Of a DNA stretch of 64,000 nt, positions 48,034 to 56,976 are shown piece by piece. Under the pieces are notes generated by a model. That model worked only from the letters and a program-made list of their open reading frames with translations, was not told the DNA's origin and ran no database searches. Numbering within the stretch: position 1 is the stretch's first letter; every line of letters starts with the position of its first letter. Origin of the DNA: Janthinobacterium agaricidamnosum. Its GTDB lineage: Bacteria > Pseudomonadota > Gammaproteobacteria > Burkholderiales > Burkholderiaceae_D. Both the position numbers and the translations under genes were made by a program. The stretch covers positions 1,426,001 to 1,490,000 of the forward strand of contig NZ_CP033019.1 in assembly GCF_003667705.1 (NCBI RefSeq), in the 5' to 3' direction.

Positions 48034-49050
48034 TCAGTTAAAACCTTCCAGGACGATTTTTCCCTTCGCCGTATTGCTCTCCAGCAGGGCATGCGCGCGC
48101 TTCAAATTTGCCGCGTTGATCGTGCCGAAGCGCTCGGCCACGGTGGTCTTGATGATGCCGGCGTCCACCAGCTGCGCCAGTTCCTCGAGCAAGGCGTGCT
48201 GCTGGACCATGTCCGGCGTCTGGAACAGCGAACGGGTAAACATCAGTTCCCAGTGCAAGGACACGCTCTTGCCCTTGAACTTGCGCACGTCGATGTGCTC
48301 GGGGTCGTCGATCAGGGCGAACTTGCCTTGCGGCGCGATCAGTTCGACGATCTGCTCGAAATGCTTGTCCGTCTGGTTCAGGCTGATCACGTAATCGACG
48401 GGCGGTAAACCCAGGCGCGTGATTTCGGCGGCCAGCGGCAGGCTGTGGTCGATCACGTGGTGGGCGCCCAGTTGCTTGACCCAATCGGCCGTTTCCGCGC
48501 GCGAGGCCGTGCCGATGATGGTGACGCCCGTCAACTGCCGCGCCAGTTGCACCAGCACGGAGCCGACGCCGCCCGCTGCGCCGATCACGAGCAGCGACTT
48601 GCCGGTCAGGCTCTTGTCGCGGCTGATCTGCAGGCGGTCGAACAGCAATTCCCACGCCGTGATCGCCGTGAGCGGCAGGGCGGCGGCCGGGGCGAAATCG
48701 AGGCTGGCCGGCATGTGGCCCACGATGCGCTCGTCGACTAATTGAAATTCGCTGTTGCTGCCGGGGCGGTTGATGGCGCCCGCGTACCAGACTTTATCTC
48801 CCACCTGGAACAGGGTGACGTCGGGGCCGACGGCCGTGACGACGCCGGCCGCATCCCAGCCCAGCACTTCGGGCTGGCCGTCTTTCGGCGCGCGGTTCTG
48901 GCGCACCTTGGTGTCGACGGGATTGACGGAGACGGCCTTGACGGCGACGAGCAGGTCGCGTCCCGTGGCGGCGGGCACGGGCAGCTCGATGTCGAGCAGG
49001 GCGTCGGCATCCGTGATGGGCAGGCTGTGGTGGTAGGCGATGGCTTTCAT
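48034..49050 (-). CDS. Zinc-free quinone-oxidoreductase-like dehydrogenase
   Basis: 338 residues from MKAIAYHHSLPITDADALLD. MDR-superfamily: NPVDTKVRQNRAPKDGQPEV, VLGWDAAGVVTAVGPDVTLF, an NAD(P) site LLVIGAAGGVGSVLVQLARQ, and a C-terminal GKFALIDDPEHIDVRKFKGK block. This matches the QOR-like 'zinc-binding alcohol dehydrogenase family', though the catalytic zinc ligands are absent, suggesting quinone or enone reduction. An ATG at 49050 is preferred over an in-frame 49146 start lying in a repeat. A LysR gene is divergent and may regulate it. Confidence 0.9.
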   Translation of the reverse strand: MKAIAYHHSLPITDADALLDIELPVPAATGRDLLVAVKAVSVNPVDTKVRQNRAPKDGQPEVLGWDAAGVVTAVGPDVTLFQVGDKVWYAGAINRPGSNSEFQLVDERIVGHMPASLDFAPAAALPLTAITAWELLFDRLQISRDKSLTGKSLLVIGAAGGVGSVLVQLARQLTGVTIIGTASRAETADWVKQLGAHHVIDHSLPLAAEITRLGLPPVDYVISLNQTDKHFEQIVELIAPQGKFALIDDPEHIDVRKFKGKSVSLHWELMFTRSLFQTPDMVQQHALLEELAQLVDAGIIKTTVAERFGTINAANLKRAHALLESNTAKGKIVLEGFN

Positions 49051-49083
49051 ATTCTTCCTTTGGTAAAACAGTGATGGAGTCGG

Positions 49084-49186
49084 GTAGGTCGGATTAGCGC
49101 GGCTGTACCGCGCGTAATCCGACACCACCATCGGCCACGCCAACAATGTTGTCGGATTACGGTCCTTTGGACCTCATCCGACCTAC
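49084..49186. repeat. REP-like composite inverted repeat
   Basis: GTAGGTCGGAT (49084-49094) pairs with ATCCGACCTAC (49176-49186), an 11-bp perfect outer stem. Inside, GTCGGATTA and TAATCCGAC form a second stem beside GCGCGG/CCGCGC, and a third copy GTCGGATTACG lies at 49151. This multi-stem unit with GTCGGAT repeats looks like a dispersed REP/BIME-type element between the dehydrogenase and the LysR gene. Confidence 0.75.
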
Positions 49187-49276
49187 GCCATACAGGCTTG
49201 ATGACGTATCATGGCCATTTTCTCGCCAGCGAAAAAGAGGGCGCGTACCGAAACACTTTCAAAGGAATGCTGAAAA

Positions 49277-50191
49277 TTGCTGCGACTCGATGACTTGCAG
49301 GTGTTTGTCCGCACGGCTGACCGGGGCAGTTTGTCGGCGGCCGCGCGCGAGATCGGCATCTCGCCCGCGCTGGCCAGCGCCGCCGTCAAGCGCCTGGAAG
49401 GGGAATTGGGCTTGCGCCTGCTGGCCCGCACGACCCGCTCGCTGAGCCTGACGCCGGAAGGCACGCAATACCTGGAGCATGCGCGCGAAGCCCTGCGCCT
49501 GCTGCGCGCGGGCCACGACGCACTGCTGGCCGGCAAGGACAGTTTCGGCGGAACCTTGAAAATTGCCATGCCTTCCGACCTGGGCCGCAACCTGATGCTG
49601 GGCTGGCTGGACGCATTCCAGGCGCGCCATCCGAAACTGCACTACCAGCTCAGCGTCAGCGACCGGGTGGCCGACATGGTGCGTCAGCAAGTCGACATTG
49701 CCCTGCGCTATGGCCAGCAGGATGATTCGAGCATGGTCGCCATGCCCATCGCGCCCGCCAACGACCGGGTGCTGGTGGCCTCGCCCGGCTACCTGCGCGA
49801 GCATGGCCCCTTGCTGGCGCTGCAAGACTTGTCGCAGCGCAATTGCCTGCGCTTCGCGCTGGAAGACGGCTTGCACGACCGCTGGACCTTTTACCGCTTG
49901 CCCCAGCGCGAGCAAGTCACCGTGCAGGTGAGCGGCAACCGCAGCGCCGACGACGCCGACCTCGTGCGCCGCTGGGCCGTGGCGGGCCTGGGCATCGCCT
50001 ACAAGTCGCGGCTCGACGTGGCTGGCGACCTGGCCACCGGCCGCCTGCAAGCGCTGTTGCCTGACGTGGCGGGCGAGGCGACGCCCCTGCACCTGGTCTG
50101 CACGCACCGGGCGCAGGTGACGCCGCTGGTGCTGCAGTTGCGCGACTTCCTGCGGGATCAGTGCGTGGAGTTACTCAAACAGGATAATTGA
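49277..50191 (+). CDS. LysR family transcriptional regulator
   Basis: 304 residues, starting at a TTG (MLRLDDLQVFVRTADRGSLS) with an AAAGGA site 11 bp upstream; no ATG is better placed. The LysR helix-turn-helix is GSLSAAAREIGISPALASAA; the linker and effector domain follow (LKIAMPSDLGRNLMLGWLDA, ALRYGQQDDSSMVAMPIAPA). It resembles regulators that control adjacent, divergent oxidoreductases. A terminator is right after the stop. Confidence 0.93.
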   Translation: MLRLDDLQVFVRTADRGSLSAAAREIGISPALASAAVKRLEGELGLRLLARTTRSLSLTPEGTQYLEHAREALRLLRAGHDALLAGKDSFGGTLKIAMPSDLGRNLMLGWLDAFQARHPKLHYQLSVSDRVADMVRQQVDIALRYGQQDDSSMVAMPIAPANDRVLVASPGYLREHGPLLALQDLSQRNCLRFALEDGLHDRWTFYRLPQREQVTVQVSGNRSADDADLVRRWAVAGLGIAYKSRLDVAGDLATGRLQALLPDVAGEATPLHLVCTHRAQVTPLVLQLRDFLRDQCVELLKQDN

Positions 50192-50220
50192 TTTCGGATT
50201 ATTCCTGCGCGAGGTGTACT

Positions 50221-50247
50221 CCGCTGATTTCAAGATCAGCGGTTTTT
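50221..50247 (+). terminator. Terminator after the LysR gene
   Basis: CCGCTGAT and ATCAGCGG form an 8-bp stem with a 6-nt loop, followed by five Ts. The hairpin overlaps the stop codon of the convergent cytochrome c gene. Confidence 0.85.
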
Positions 50248-50613
50248 GAAAATCACATCACTCATGTATTGATTCAAATCGCGAAAATCCTTTACCCGCC
50301 AGGCGTATGGCGCGATCTTGACGCCATTCTCTTTCAAGGTCTTTGGAATCAAATCGCCATTGGGGCGCAGTATGACCGACGATACGATCACGCCCGGATA
50401 ATCCTTCAGGCGTTTTTTAAAAGCGGCCGTTGTCAGATCCGGTGTAGGGGGATTGCTTTTATTCGCCAATGGCCCGGTTCCCTTGATCTCTGCTCCGTGG
50501 CACACGGCACATCGCTGCACATACAGGGTTTTTCCATTCAGATTCTCGGCGAAGGATAAGGGCGTTTGAATGAACGATAAGATTCCTGATGCGGCGATAA
50601 ATAATATTTTCAT
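50236..50613 (-). CDS. c-type cytochrome, single heme
   Basis: 125 residues with a signal peptide (MKILFIAASGILSFIQTPLS) and a CxxCH heme motif: LYVQRCAVCHGAEIKGTGPL (Cys35, Cys38, His39). The distal ligand region is around LRPNGDLIPKTL or KIAPYAWR, without the classical Met motif that I can identify. It would carry electrons in the periplasm. It lies alone between the LysR gene and the DUF1800 pair; its AT content is slightly raised. Confidence 0.9.
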   Translation of the reverse strand: MKILFIAASGILSFIQTPLSFAENLNGKTLYVQRCAVCHGAEIKGTGPLANKSNPPTPDLTTAAFKKRLKDYPGVIVSSVILRPNGDLIPKTLKENGVKIAPYAWRVKDFRDLNQYMSDVIFKNR

Positions 50614-50863
50614 TTATTTTTAATGTGGACGTATTGTATGGATAATGTCTGGTTTAAGAGAAAATACGCAGCTGCCATTGCAGTACGCCATTCTCTCGAT
50701 AACATTTTATCCGAGATTGTTCATTACTAACGTGCCCGCGCCCGCGCGCGATCGGCTGGCGAACACGCCCGCTTGATTACAACTCGTTGCAAATGGCAAT
50801 CATGCGCGGGTCAACCTGGGCGTACCCTCAGGCATTCTGGTTGAAACCGCTTGAAAGATTGCC

Positions 50864-52411
50864 ATGAGCCCGAACCGATTATTGCCGACGACCTTGATAT
50901 CCCTGCTGTTGCTGGCCGGCTGTGCCGCGACGGCGCCGCCGGCCGCGCAGCATGCCGTCGCCGCGCCCGACAATGCCGCGCAAGGCATCGCGATGCTCGA
51001 GCGCGTCAGCTGGGGCGTGAACGGCGGCAGCGTGCGCCAGGTGCAAAAGGAAGGCTGGAACGCTTACCTGCAGGCGCAGTTACACCCAGGCAAAACGAGC
51101 CTGCCGCCCGCCGTGCAGGCGCAGATCGACGCCATGACCATCAGCCAGGTGCCGCTCGACCAGCTCGTCATGTCCGTGGAGCAAAAGCGCAAGGAGTCGG
51201 CCGGCGTCATGGACGACATGGCGAAGCAGCAAGCGCAAAAGGAGTACCAGCAGGAACTGAACCGCCTGGCGCGCGAGGCGGCCACGCGCTCGCTGTTGCT
51301 CGACGTGTATTCGCCGAACCAGCTGCAGCAGCAGCTGAGCTGGTTCTGGCTCAACCATTTCAGCGTGCACCAGGGCAAGCACAACTTGCGCGCCATGGTC
51401 GGCGATTACGAGGCGAACGCCATCGCGCCGCATGCCCTGGGGAAATTCCGCGACTTGCTGGGCGCGACCGTCCACCACCCGGCCATGCTGCGCTACCTCG
51501 ATAATGAAGCCAACGCCGTCAAGCGCATCAATGAAAACTATGCGCGCGAGCTGATGGAGCTGCATACCCTGGGCGTGAACGGGGGCTATAGCCAGACCGA
51601 CGTGCAGGAACTGGCGCGTATCCTCACCGGCGTGGGCGTCAACCTGGGCACGGATATGCCGAAGGTGAAACCGGCGCTGCAATCGCAATACGTGCGCCGG
51701 GGCCTGTTCGAATTCAATCCGAACCGCCACGATTACGGCGATAAGCAATTCCTCGGGCAAACGGTGAAGGGGCGGGGACTGGCCGAACTCGATGAAGCGC
51801 TGGACCGCCTGAGCCGCAGTCCCGCCACCGCGCGCTTTATCAGCGGCAAGCTGGCCCAGTATTTCGTGGGAGATAACCCTCCAGAAGCGCTGGTGGCGCG
51901 CATGGCGGCCACCTTCCAGCACAGCGACGGCATGATCGCCGACGTGCTGCAGACCATGTTCAGCAGCCCCGAGTTCAGGCAGTCGCTGGGCAAGAAATTC
52001 AAGGACCCCATGCATTACGTGGTGTCGGCCGTGCGCCTCAGCTATGACGACAAGCCCATCCTCAACGCCGGTCCCATGCTGAGCTGGCTCGCGCGCATGG
52101 GACAGCCCCTGTACGGGCGCCAGACGCCGGACGGCTATCCGCTCACGGATGCGTCCTGGGCCAGCCCCGGCCAGATGACGACGCGTTTCGATATCGCCCG
52201 CACCATCGGTTCGGGCAGCGCCGGCCTGTTCAAGACGGACGGCCCGCAGCCACAGGAAAAGGTCGCGTTTCCCCAGCTGGCCAGCGCCCTGTACTACCAG
52301 TCGCTACAGCCGACCTTGAGTGCCGCCACGCGCCAGGCCTTGGACCAGGCCGCCTCGCCGCAGGAGTGGAATACATTTTTGCTCTCTTCGCCGGAAATGA
52401 TGCACCGCTAG
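50864..52411 (+). CDS. DUF1800 family exported lipoprotein
   Basis: 515 residues with a lipoprotein signal (MSPNRLLPTTLISLLLLAGC, lipobox LAGC). DUF1800 blocks: LERVSWGVNGGSVRQVQKEG, LSWFWLNHFSVHQGKHNLRA, INENYARELMELHTLGVNGG with YSQTDVQELARILTG, and RFISGKLAQYFVGDNPPEAL. The role is unknown, but DUF1800 and DUF1501 genes are almost always neighbours, as here (16 bp apart), so they form a two-gene unit with a shared substrate, likely extracellular. Confidence 0.93.
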   Translation: MSPNRLLPTTLISLLLLAGCAATAPPAAQHAVAAPDNAAQGIAMLERVSWGVNGGSVRQVQKEGWNAYLQAQLHPGKTSLPPAVQAQIDAMTISQVPLDQLVMSVEQKRKESAGVMDDMAKQQAQKEYQQELNRLAREAATRSLLLDVYSPNQLQQQLSWFWLNHFSVHQGKHNLRAMVGDYEANAIAPHALGKFRDLLGATVHHPAMLRYLDNEANAVKRINENYARELMELHTLGVNGGYSQTDVQELARILTGVGVNLGTDMPKVKPALQSQYVRRGLFEFNPNRHDYGDKQFLGQTVKGRGLAELDEALDRLSRSPATARFISGKLAQYFVGDNPPEALVARMAATFQHSDGMIADVLQTMFSSPEFRQSLGKKFKDPMHYVVSAVRLSYDDKPILNAGPMLSWLARMGQPLYGRQTPDGYPLTDASWASPGQMTTRFDIARTIGSGSAGLFKTDGPQPQEKVAFPQLASALYYQSLQPTLSAATRQALDQAASPQEWNTFLLSSPEMMHR

Positions 52412-52426
52412 ATTGAAAGGATCGCC

Positions 52427-53611
52427 ATGAACCGTCGTGACTTGTTGAAAGCCCTGGCCGCCGCGCCCCTGTTGTCGCACTCGGGCGGCTTGCTGGCCGC
52501 GCCCGCCACGAATGCGAAGCTGCTGTTCGTCTTCCTGCGCGGCGGCTATGACGCGAACAACCTGCTGGTGCCCATCGGCAGCGATTTTTATTATGCATCG
52601 CGGCCGAATATCGCCATCGCGAAACCGGGTGCGGACAACGGCGCGCTGGCCTTGAATAGCGATTGGGCCCTGCATCCGGCCTTGCGCGAGACCATCTATC
52701 CCATGTTCACGGGCGGCGAGGCGGCCTTCATTCCGTTTGCAGGCACGACGGATTTGACGCGCAGCCATTTCGAGACGCAGGACAGCATCGAACTGGGACA
52801 GGAACTGGGCGGGCGCCGCGATTTCCGCTCGGGCTTTTTGAACCGGCTGGCGCAAAGCCTCAATAGCGGCAAGCACGCCATTTCCTTCACGGACCAGCTG
52901 CCCCTGATCTTCCAGGGCGGCGTGCAAGTGCCGAACATGGGGCTGCGCTCCGTGGGCAAGTCCGGTATCGATGCGCGTCAAAGCCAGCTCATCGCGGCGA
53001 TGTACAAGGGCACGCCTCTGCAGCAACCGGTCAGCGCGGGCTTTGCCGTGCGCGAGGACGTGAGCCGGGAATTGACGGGAGAAATGCAGGCGGCCAACCG
53101 CAACGCCATCAGTACCAAGGGCTTTGAACTGGAAGCGCAGCGCATCGCGCGCTTGATGAAGGACAAATACAACCTCGGTTTCGTCGACGTGGGCGGCTGG
53201 GATACGCACGTGGGGCAGGGCGGCGCGAATGGCTACCTGGCGGGGCGCTTCGACGAACTGGGCCGGGGCCTGGCCGCGTTTTCCCAGGAAATGGGCAGCG
53301 AATGGCGCAATACCGTCGTCGTCGTCGTCAGCGAATTTGGCCGCACCTTCCGCGAAAACGGCAACCGCGGCACGGACCATGGCCACGGCAGCGTGTTCTG
53401 GGTGCTCGGCGGCGGCATCAAGGGCAAGCAGGTGGCGGGTGAGCAGGTGGCGATTTCGCAGGCGACGCTGTTCCAGAACCGCGACATGCCCGTGCTCAAT
53501 GAATACCGCGCCGTGCTGGGCGGCTTGCTGCGCCGCACCTTCGGTTTGACGCCGGCGCAACTCGATCATGTGTTTGCCGGCGTCAAGCCGGTGGAGCTGG
53601 GCCTCGTATAA
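52427..53611 (+). CDS. DUF1501 family Tat-exported protein
   Basis: 394 residues beginning MNRRDLLKALAAAPLLSHSG, a twin-arginine signal. DUF1501 features: LFVFLRGGYDANNLLVPIGS, YPMFTGGEAAFIPFAGTTDL, GGWDTHVGQGGANGYLAGRF, VVVVSEFGRTFRENGNRGTD HGHG, an arylsulfatase/phosphatase-like metal pattern. It pairs with the upstream DUF1800 gene. Function is unknown; a hydrolase of the alkaline-phosphatase fold is suspected. Confidence 0.93.
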   Translation: MNRRDLLKALAAAPLLSHSGGLLAAPATNAKLLFVFLRGGYDANNLLVPIGSDFYYASRPNIAIAKPGADNGALALNSDWALHPALRETIYPMFTGGEAAFIPFAGTTDLTRSHFETQDSIELGQELGGRRDFRSGFLNRLAQSLNSGKHAISFTDQLPLIFQGGVQVPNMGLRSVGKSGIDARQSQLIAAMYKGTPLQQPVSAGFAVREDVSRELTGEMQAANRNAISTKGFELEAQRIARLMKDKYNLGFVDVGGWDTHVGQGGANGYLAGRFDELGRGLAAFSQEMGSEWRNTVVVVVSEFGRTFRENGNRGTDHGHGSVFWVLGGGIKGKQVAGEQVAISQATLFQNRDMPVLNEYRAVLGGLLRRTFGLTPAQLDHVFAGVKPVELGLV

Positions 53612-53703
53612 ATCGCCATGGCTCCGTGTTACGCTACGCCTGCGCAACTGGCGCGTAGCTAAGTCCCGTCGCGCTTCCCGGCGCCGGGCACGAATGGAGT
53701 GGT

Positions 53704-54816
53704 ATGACCGATACCCAGCGCGACATCGTCAGCGCAGGCTTTTCCCTGGCCCTGATCGCCGTGACGGCCTTCGTCATGCAGCGTTTCTTTTTGCCGCTCG
53801 TATGGGCCGGCATCCTGTGCGTGGCCACCTGGCCCCTGTACCTGCGCGTGCGCGCGGCACTGGGCCAGCGCACCATCATCGCGGCGGCCGTGCTGACCCT
53901 GGCGTTCGCCTGCATCTTCATCATCCCCGTGCTGTTCGGCGTGGCGCAGGCGGCGCGCGAAGTGCCCGTGCTGGCCAATTTCGTCGTCCATGCGAATACG
54001 GACGGCTTGCCCGTGCCGGACTGGGTGGCGCACATTCCGCTGGCCGGCAGCGCCATCGGCGACTGGTGGCAAGCCACCCTGAGCCAGCCCCACGGCCTCG
54101 GCCACTTCTTTGCGGGCAGCGCCGTGGGCGGTTTTCATTCCGCGCGCGACATGCTCAAGGTGCTGGGCGCGGACGTCTTCCACCGCCTGGTCGATTTCGG
54201 CCTGGCCTTTCTATGCCTGTTTTTCTTTTACAAGGATGGCGAAGCGCTGACGCGCCAGATCACGGCCGTCGGCAGCCATTTTTTGCGTCCTGAACGCTGG
54301 GGCCGCTATGCGCAAAAGATCCCCACGGCCATCCGCGCCACCGTCAATGGCCTGGTGCTCGTGGGCCTGGCCGAAGGCGTGCTGATCGGCTTCGCCTATG
54401 CGATTGCCGGCTTGCCGTCGCCGGCCCTGTGGGCGTTCGCCACCGGTATTTTGGCCATCATCCCGTTCGGCGCGCCGCTCGCTTACCTGTGCGCGGCCGC
54501 TTTGCTGGTGTTCCAGGGCAATGTGGGCGCCGCCATCGGCGTGGCCGCATGGGGCACCGTGGTGCTGTTCGTGGCCGATCACTTCGTGCGTCCCGGCATG
54601 ATCGGCAACGCTACCCGCTTGCCTTTCCTGGCCGTGCTGTTCGGCATTTTGGGCGGCGTGGAAACCCTGGGCCTCGTGGGCCTGTTCATCGGCCCCGTCG
54701 TGATGGTGCTGTTCGTGACCTTGTGGTACGAGGCGAATGTGTTCGACAAGGCGGCGCCTGTCAAGACAAGCGCGAATACACCTGCCAGCCCGGCCGCACC
54801 GGAACGCACGCAGTAA
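53704..54816 (+). CDS. AI-2E family transporter (PerM-like)
   Basis: 370 residues with eight predicted helices. Starts MTDTQRDIVSAGFSLALIAV. Family blocks: RFFLPLVWAGILCVATWPLY, a central soluble loop, the PGAVPGGAL-like helix pair (IPFGAPLAYLCAAALLVFQG) and FLAVLFGILGGVETLGLVGL FIGPVVMVLF. It is related to AI-2 exporter TqsA and PerM permeases; substrate unknown. It follows the DUF1501 gene by 92 bp and appears separately transcribed. Confidence 0.9.
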   Translation: MTDTQRDIVSAGFSLALIAVTAFVMQRFFLPLVWAGILCVATWPLYLRVRAALGQRTIIAAAVLTLAFACIFIIPVLFGVAQAAREVPVLANFVVHANTDGLPVPDWVAHIPLAGSAIGDWWQATLSQPHGLGHFFAGSAVGGFHSARDMLKVLGADVFHRLVDFGLAFLCLFFFYKDGEALTRQITAVGSHFLRPERWGRYAQKIPTAIRATVNGLVLVGLAEGVLIGFAYAIAGLPSPALWAFATGILAIIPFGAPLAYLCAAALLVFQGNVGAAIGVAAWGTVVLFVADHFVRPGMIGNATRLPFLAVLFGILGGVETLGLVGLFIGPVVMVLFVTLWYEANVFDKAAPVKTSANTPASPAAPERTQ

Positions 54817-54923
54817 TGAGGGGTCGGCCAGCGTTGCCGCTGGCCGGTACTGGCGCGCTCCCGGCGTGGCCGGGCGGAGCAGACTTCAAAACAGAGTGCA
54901 AGCACCTTGTTTTAAAGTCATTC

Positions 54924-55148
54924 TTAATGCGCCTTGGATAAAATGAGGAGCCAACGGCGCATCAGCAGCACTTCAACATAGCCCGGCTCGATGCCCGTAC
55001 CGCACTCGATCAAGGGATTGACGGTGTAGTAGCGCTTGCGGAAGTCGCGGCAGACGAGGATTTCGCGCTTGCCCATGCGGACGAGGAAAGAGCTTGGGGC
55101 GTATTCCAGGCCGAACCGTGAGCCAAAACCGCTATTCAATGTTGCCAT
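54924..55148 (-). CDS. SOS-box-associated small protein, 74 aa
   Basis: Starts MATLNSGFGSRFGLEYAPSS with an AAGGA site 5 bp upstream. The rest is FLVRMGKREILVCRDFRKRY, then a short loop (ECGTGIEPGYVEVLLM), a basic beta-rich protein without membrane segments or zinc motif. I do not recognise a family. Two tandem perfect LexA boxes lie 54 to 88 bp upstream of its ATG, so it is predicted to be SOS-induced. Confidence 0.75.
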   Translation of the reverse strand: MATLNSGFGSRFGLEYAPSSFLVRMGKREILVCRDFRKRYYTVNPLIECGTGIEPGYVEVLLMRRWLLILSKAH

Positions 55149-55201
55149 GACAATTCCTTTGAGGGAGATGTGTTGAACGAGTCATCAGAATAGCATAACT
55201 A

Positions 55202-55217
55202 CTGTATGAATACACAG
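55202..55217. promoter_or_regulatory. LexA box 1 of a tandem pair
   Basis: CTGTATGAATACACAG, a perfect CTGT-N8-ACAG. Located 54 bp from the start of the 74-aa gene (reverse) and 95 bp from the PAP2 start (forward). Confidence 0.85.
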
Positions 55218-55220
55218 CCA

Positions 55221-55236
55221 CTGTATGAATAAACAG
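55221..55236. promoter_or_regulatory. LexA box 2 of a tandem pair
   Basis: CTGTATGAATAAACAG, a second perfect CTGT-N8-ACAG, exactly 19 bp after the first and sharing the direct repeat ACTGTATGAATA. Tandem SOS boxes usually mean tight LexA control. Confidence 0.85.
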
Positions 55237-55312
55237 TATTTTTTGCTGGTGTGGTTTTTTTGATCATCGCCAGGAACAAGAAAGAGAGATCAGTTTGCAA
55301 GAGAAAAATGAC

Positions 55313-56047
55313 ATGGGCGTGACCATGGGCTGGACCATGAAACTGCGCCGCTTCGTCGAGGCGCGCCTGTCGCCCGAAGGCGAACTGGGCCTGCATATGA
55401 CGGTCGGCGTGGCCCTGATGCTGGTGGCCATCGTGGTCTTCCACGAGATCTCCGAAGCCGTGATGGGCATGGAGCAGATCACCGTGATCGACTTGCAGGT
55501 GGCGCAGTGGTTCAACCGGCATGCCGTGCCGTGGATCACCAGCGTGCTGCTGGTCGTTACGCATATGCATGGCGTGATCGGCGCCATCACCCTGGCCGTC
55601 TTGCTGGGCTGGTATCTGCACCGCAAGGGCGCTGACTATTGGCTGTTTACCCTGGTCATCACCATGCCGGGCGTCATGTTTTTGAACCTGCTGTTAAAGT
55701 ACATTTTTGTGCGCGCGCGGCCCAGCTTTGACGAGCCCATCCTGCAGACGGCCTTGAGCACGTACAGCTTTCCCAGCGGCCATACGGCCACCTCGACAGC
55801 CCTGTATGGCTTGCTGGCCGCCTACCTGATTTGCCAGACGGCGCCGGGCGCCTGGGGCAAGCGCATCGGTATCGCGCTGGGCGCATTCCTGATGGCGTCG
55901 CTCGTGGGCTTCAGCCGCATTTATTTGGGCGCACATTACCTGAGCGATGTGCTGGCGGCCATGGCGGAAAGCTATGGCTGGCTGGCCATCTGTATCGCCG
56001 GCGTGTCGACCCTGCGCCGCCGCCGGCACATCCGGCAAACCACATAA
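55313..56047 (+). CDS. PAP2 family membrane phosphatase
   Basis: 244 residues from MGVTMGWTMKLRRFVEARLS; a TTG at 55295 (LQEKNDMGV) is the longer choice with a GAGAGA site. Six helices hold the PAP2 triplet: KYIFVRARPSFDEP (KxxxxxxRP), SFPSGHTATS (PSGH) and GFSRIYLGAHYLSDVLA (SRxxxxxHxxxD). It removes phosphate from lipid phosphates such as undecaprenyl diphosphate or phosphatidate. It heads an operon with the lipid kinase and the phosphoesterase. Confidence 0.9.
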   Translation: MGVTMGWTMKLRRFVEARLSPEGELGLHMTVGVALMLVAIVVFHEISEAVMGMEQITVIDLQVAQWFNRHAVPWITSVLLVVTHMHGVIGAITLAVLLGWYLHRKGADYWLFTLVITMPGVMFLNLLLKYIFVRARPSFDEPILQTALSTYSFPSGHTATSTALYGLLAAYLICQTAPGAWGKRIGIALGAFLMASLVGFSRIYLGAHYLSDVLAAMAESYGWLAICIAGVSTLRRRRHIRQTT

Positions 56048-56058
56048 GGGGAACGATC

Positions 56059-56967
56059 CTGAGCAAAATCGCCGTCATCATCAACGCGGGCGCCGGCTGC
56101 GGCTATGCGCGGGACTGGGCGCAGCAGCTCGAAGCGCAATTCCTGGCCGTGGGCCTCGACGCCGCCATCACCCTGGCGCAAAGCGGGGCCGAGATGATCG
56201 CCACTGCCGAGCAAGCCCTGCGCGATGGCGCGCCCATCGTCGTGGCCGGCGGCGGCGACGGCACCATCAATGCCGTCGCGTCCGTCGTCGTCGGCAGCGG
56301 CACGCCGTTTGGCGTCCTGCCGCTAGGCACCTTGAACCATTTCGCCAAGGATTTGAATATCCCGCTTGACCTCGATGCGGCGATTGCCAACGTGGCGCAG
56401 GGCGTGCCGCACCAGGTCGACGTGGGGGAAGTCAATGGCCGCATCTTCCTGAATAATTCCAGCCTGGGCCTGTATCCCGATATCGTGCGCGACCGCGAAA
56501 AGCAGCAGCGGCGGCTGGGGCGGGGCAAGTGGCTGGCCTTCAGCTGGGCGCTGGTGGCCGCCTTGCGCCGCTATCCCTTTCTCAGCGTGCAATTGAAACT
56601 CAACGACGCCGTGCATGCGCGGCGCACGCCCTTCGTCTTCATCGGCAATAATGAATACCGGATGGAAGGCTTGAATATCGGCGAGCGCGAACGCCTCAAC
56701 GGTGGCCAGCTGAGCCTGTACGTGGCGCAGCGTCCGGGCCGCCTGGGCCTCGTGCGCCTGGCCCTGCACGCGCTGTTCGGCAAGTTGTCGCAGGCCAAGG
56801 ATTTCGATGTGCTGACGGCCACCGACCTGGAGATCGCCACGAAACACCGCCGCCTGCGCGTGGCCACCGATGGCGAAGTGACCGTCATGAATACGCCACT
56901 GCGCTACCGCATCCGCACGGCCGCGCTCGAAGTGATCGTGCCGGCGTCCGTGCCCGCCGCCAGCTAG
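56059..56967 (+). CDS. Diacylglycerol/lipid kinase (YegS/BmrU-like), CTG start suspected
   Basis: 302 residues. DAGK catalytic domain: AVIINAGAGCGYARDWAQQL, VVAGGGDGTINAVASVVVGS (GGGDGT nucleotide motif), GVLPLGTLNHFAKDLNIPLD and FLNNSSLGLYPDIVRDREKQ. No ATG, GTG or TTG lies near the expected N-terminus; an AGGGGA site sits 7 bp before CTG AGC AAA ATC at 56059, giving the natural SKIAVIINAGAG start. The upstream ATG frame (55831) lies within the PAP2 gene. It phosphorylates a lipid alcohol; the PAP2 partner would reverse the reaction. Confidence 0.88.
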   Translation: MSKIAVIINAGAGCGYARDWAQQLEAQFLAVGLDAAITLAQSGAEMIATAEQALRDGAPIVVAGGGDGTINAVASVVVGSGTPFGVLPLGTLNHFAKDLNIPLDLDAAIANVAQGVPHQVDVGEVNGRIFLNNSSLGLYPDIVRDREKQQRRLGRGKWLAFSWALVAALRRYPFLSVQLKLNDAVHARRTPFVFIGNNEYRMEGLNIGERERLNGGQLSLYVAQRPGRLGLVRLALHALFGKLSQAKDFDVLTATDLEIATKHRRLRVATDGEVTVMNTPLRYRIRTAALEVIVPASVPAAS

Positions 56968-56976
56968 GAGAACGCC

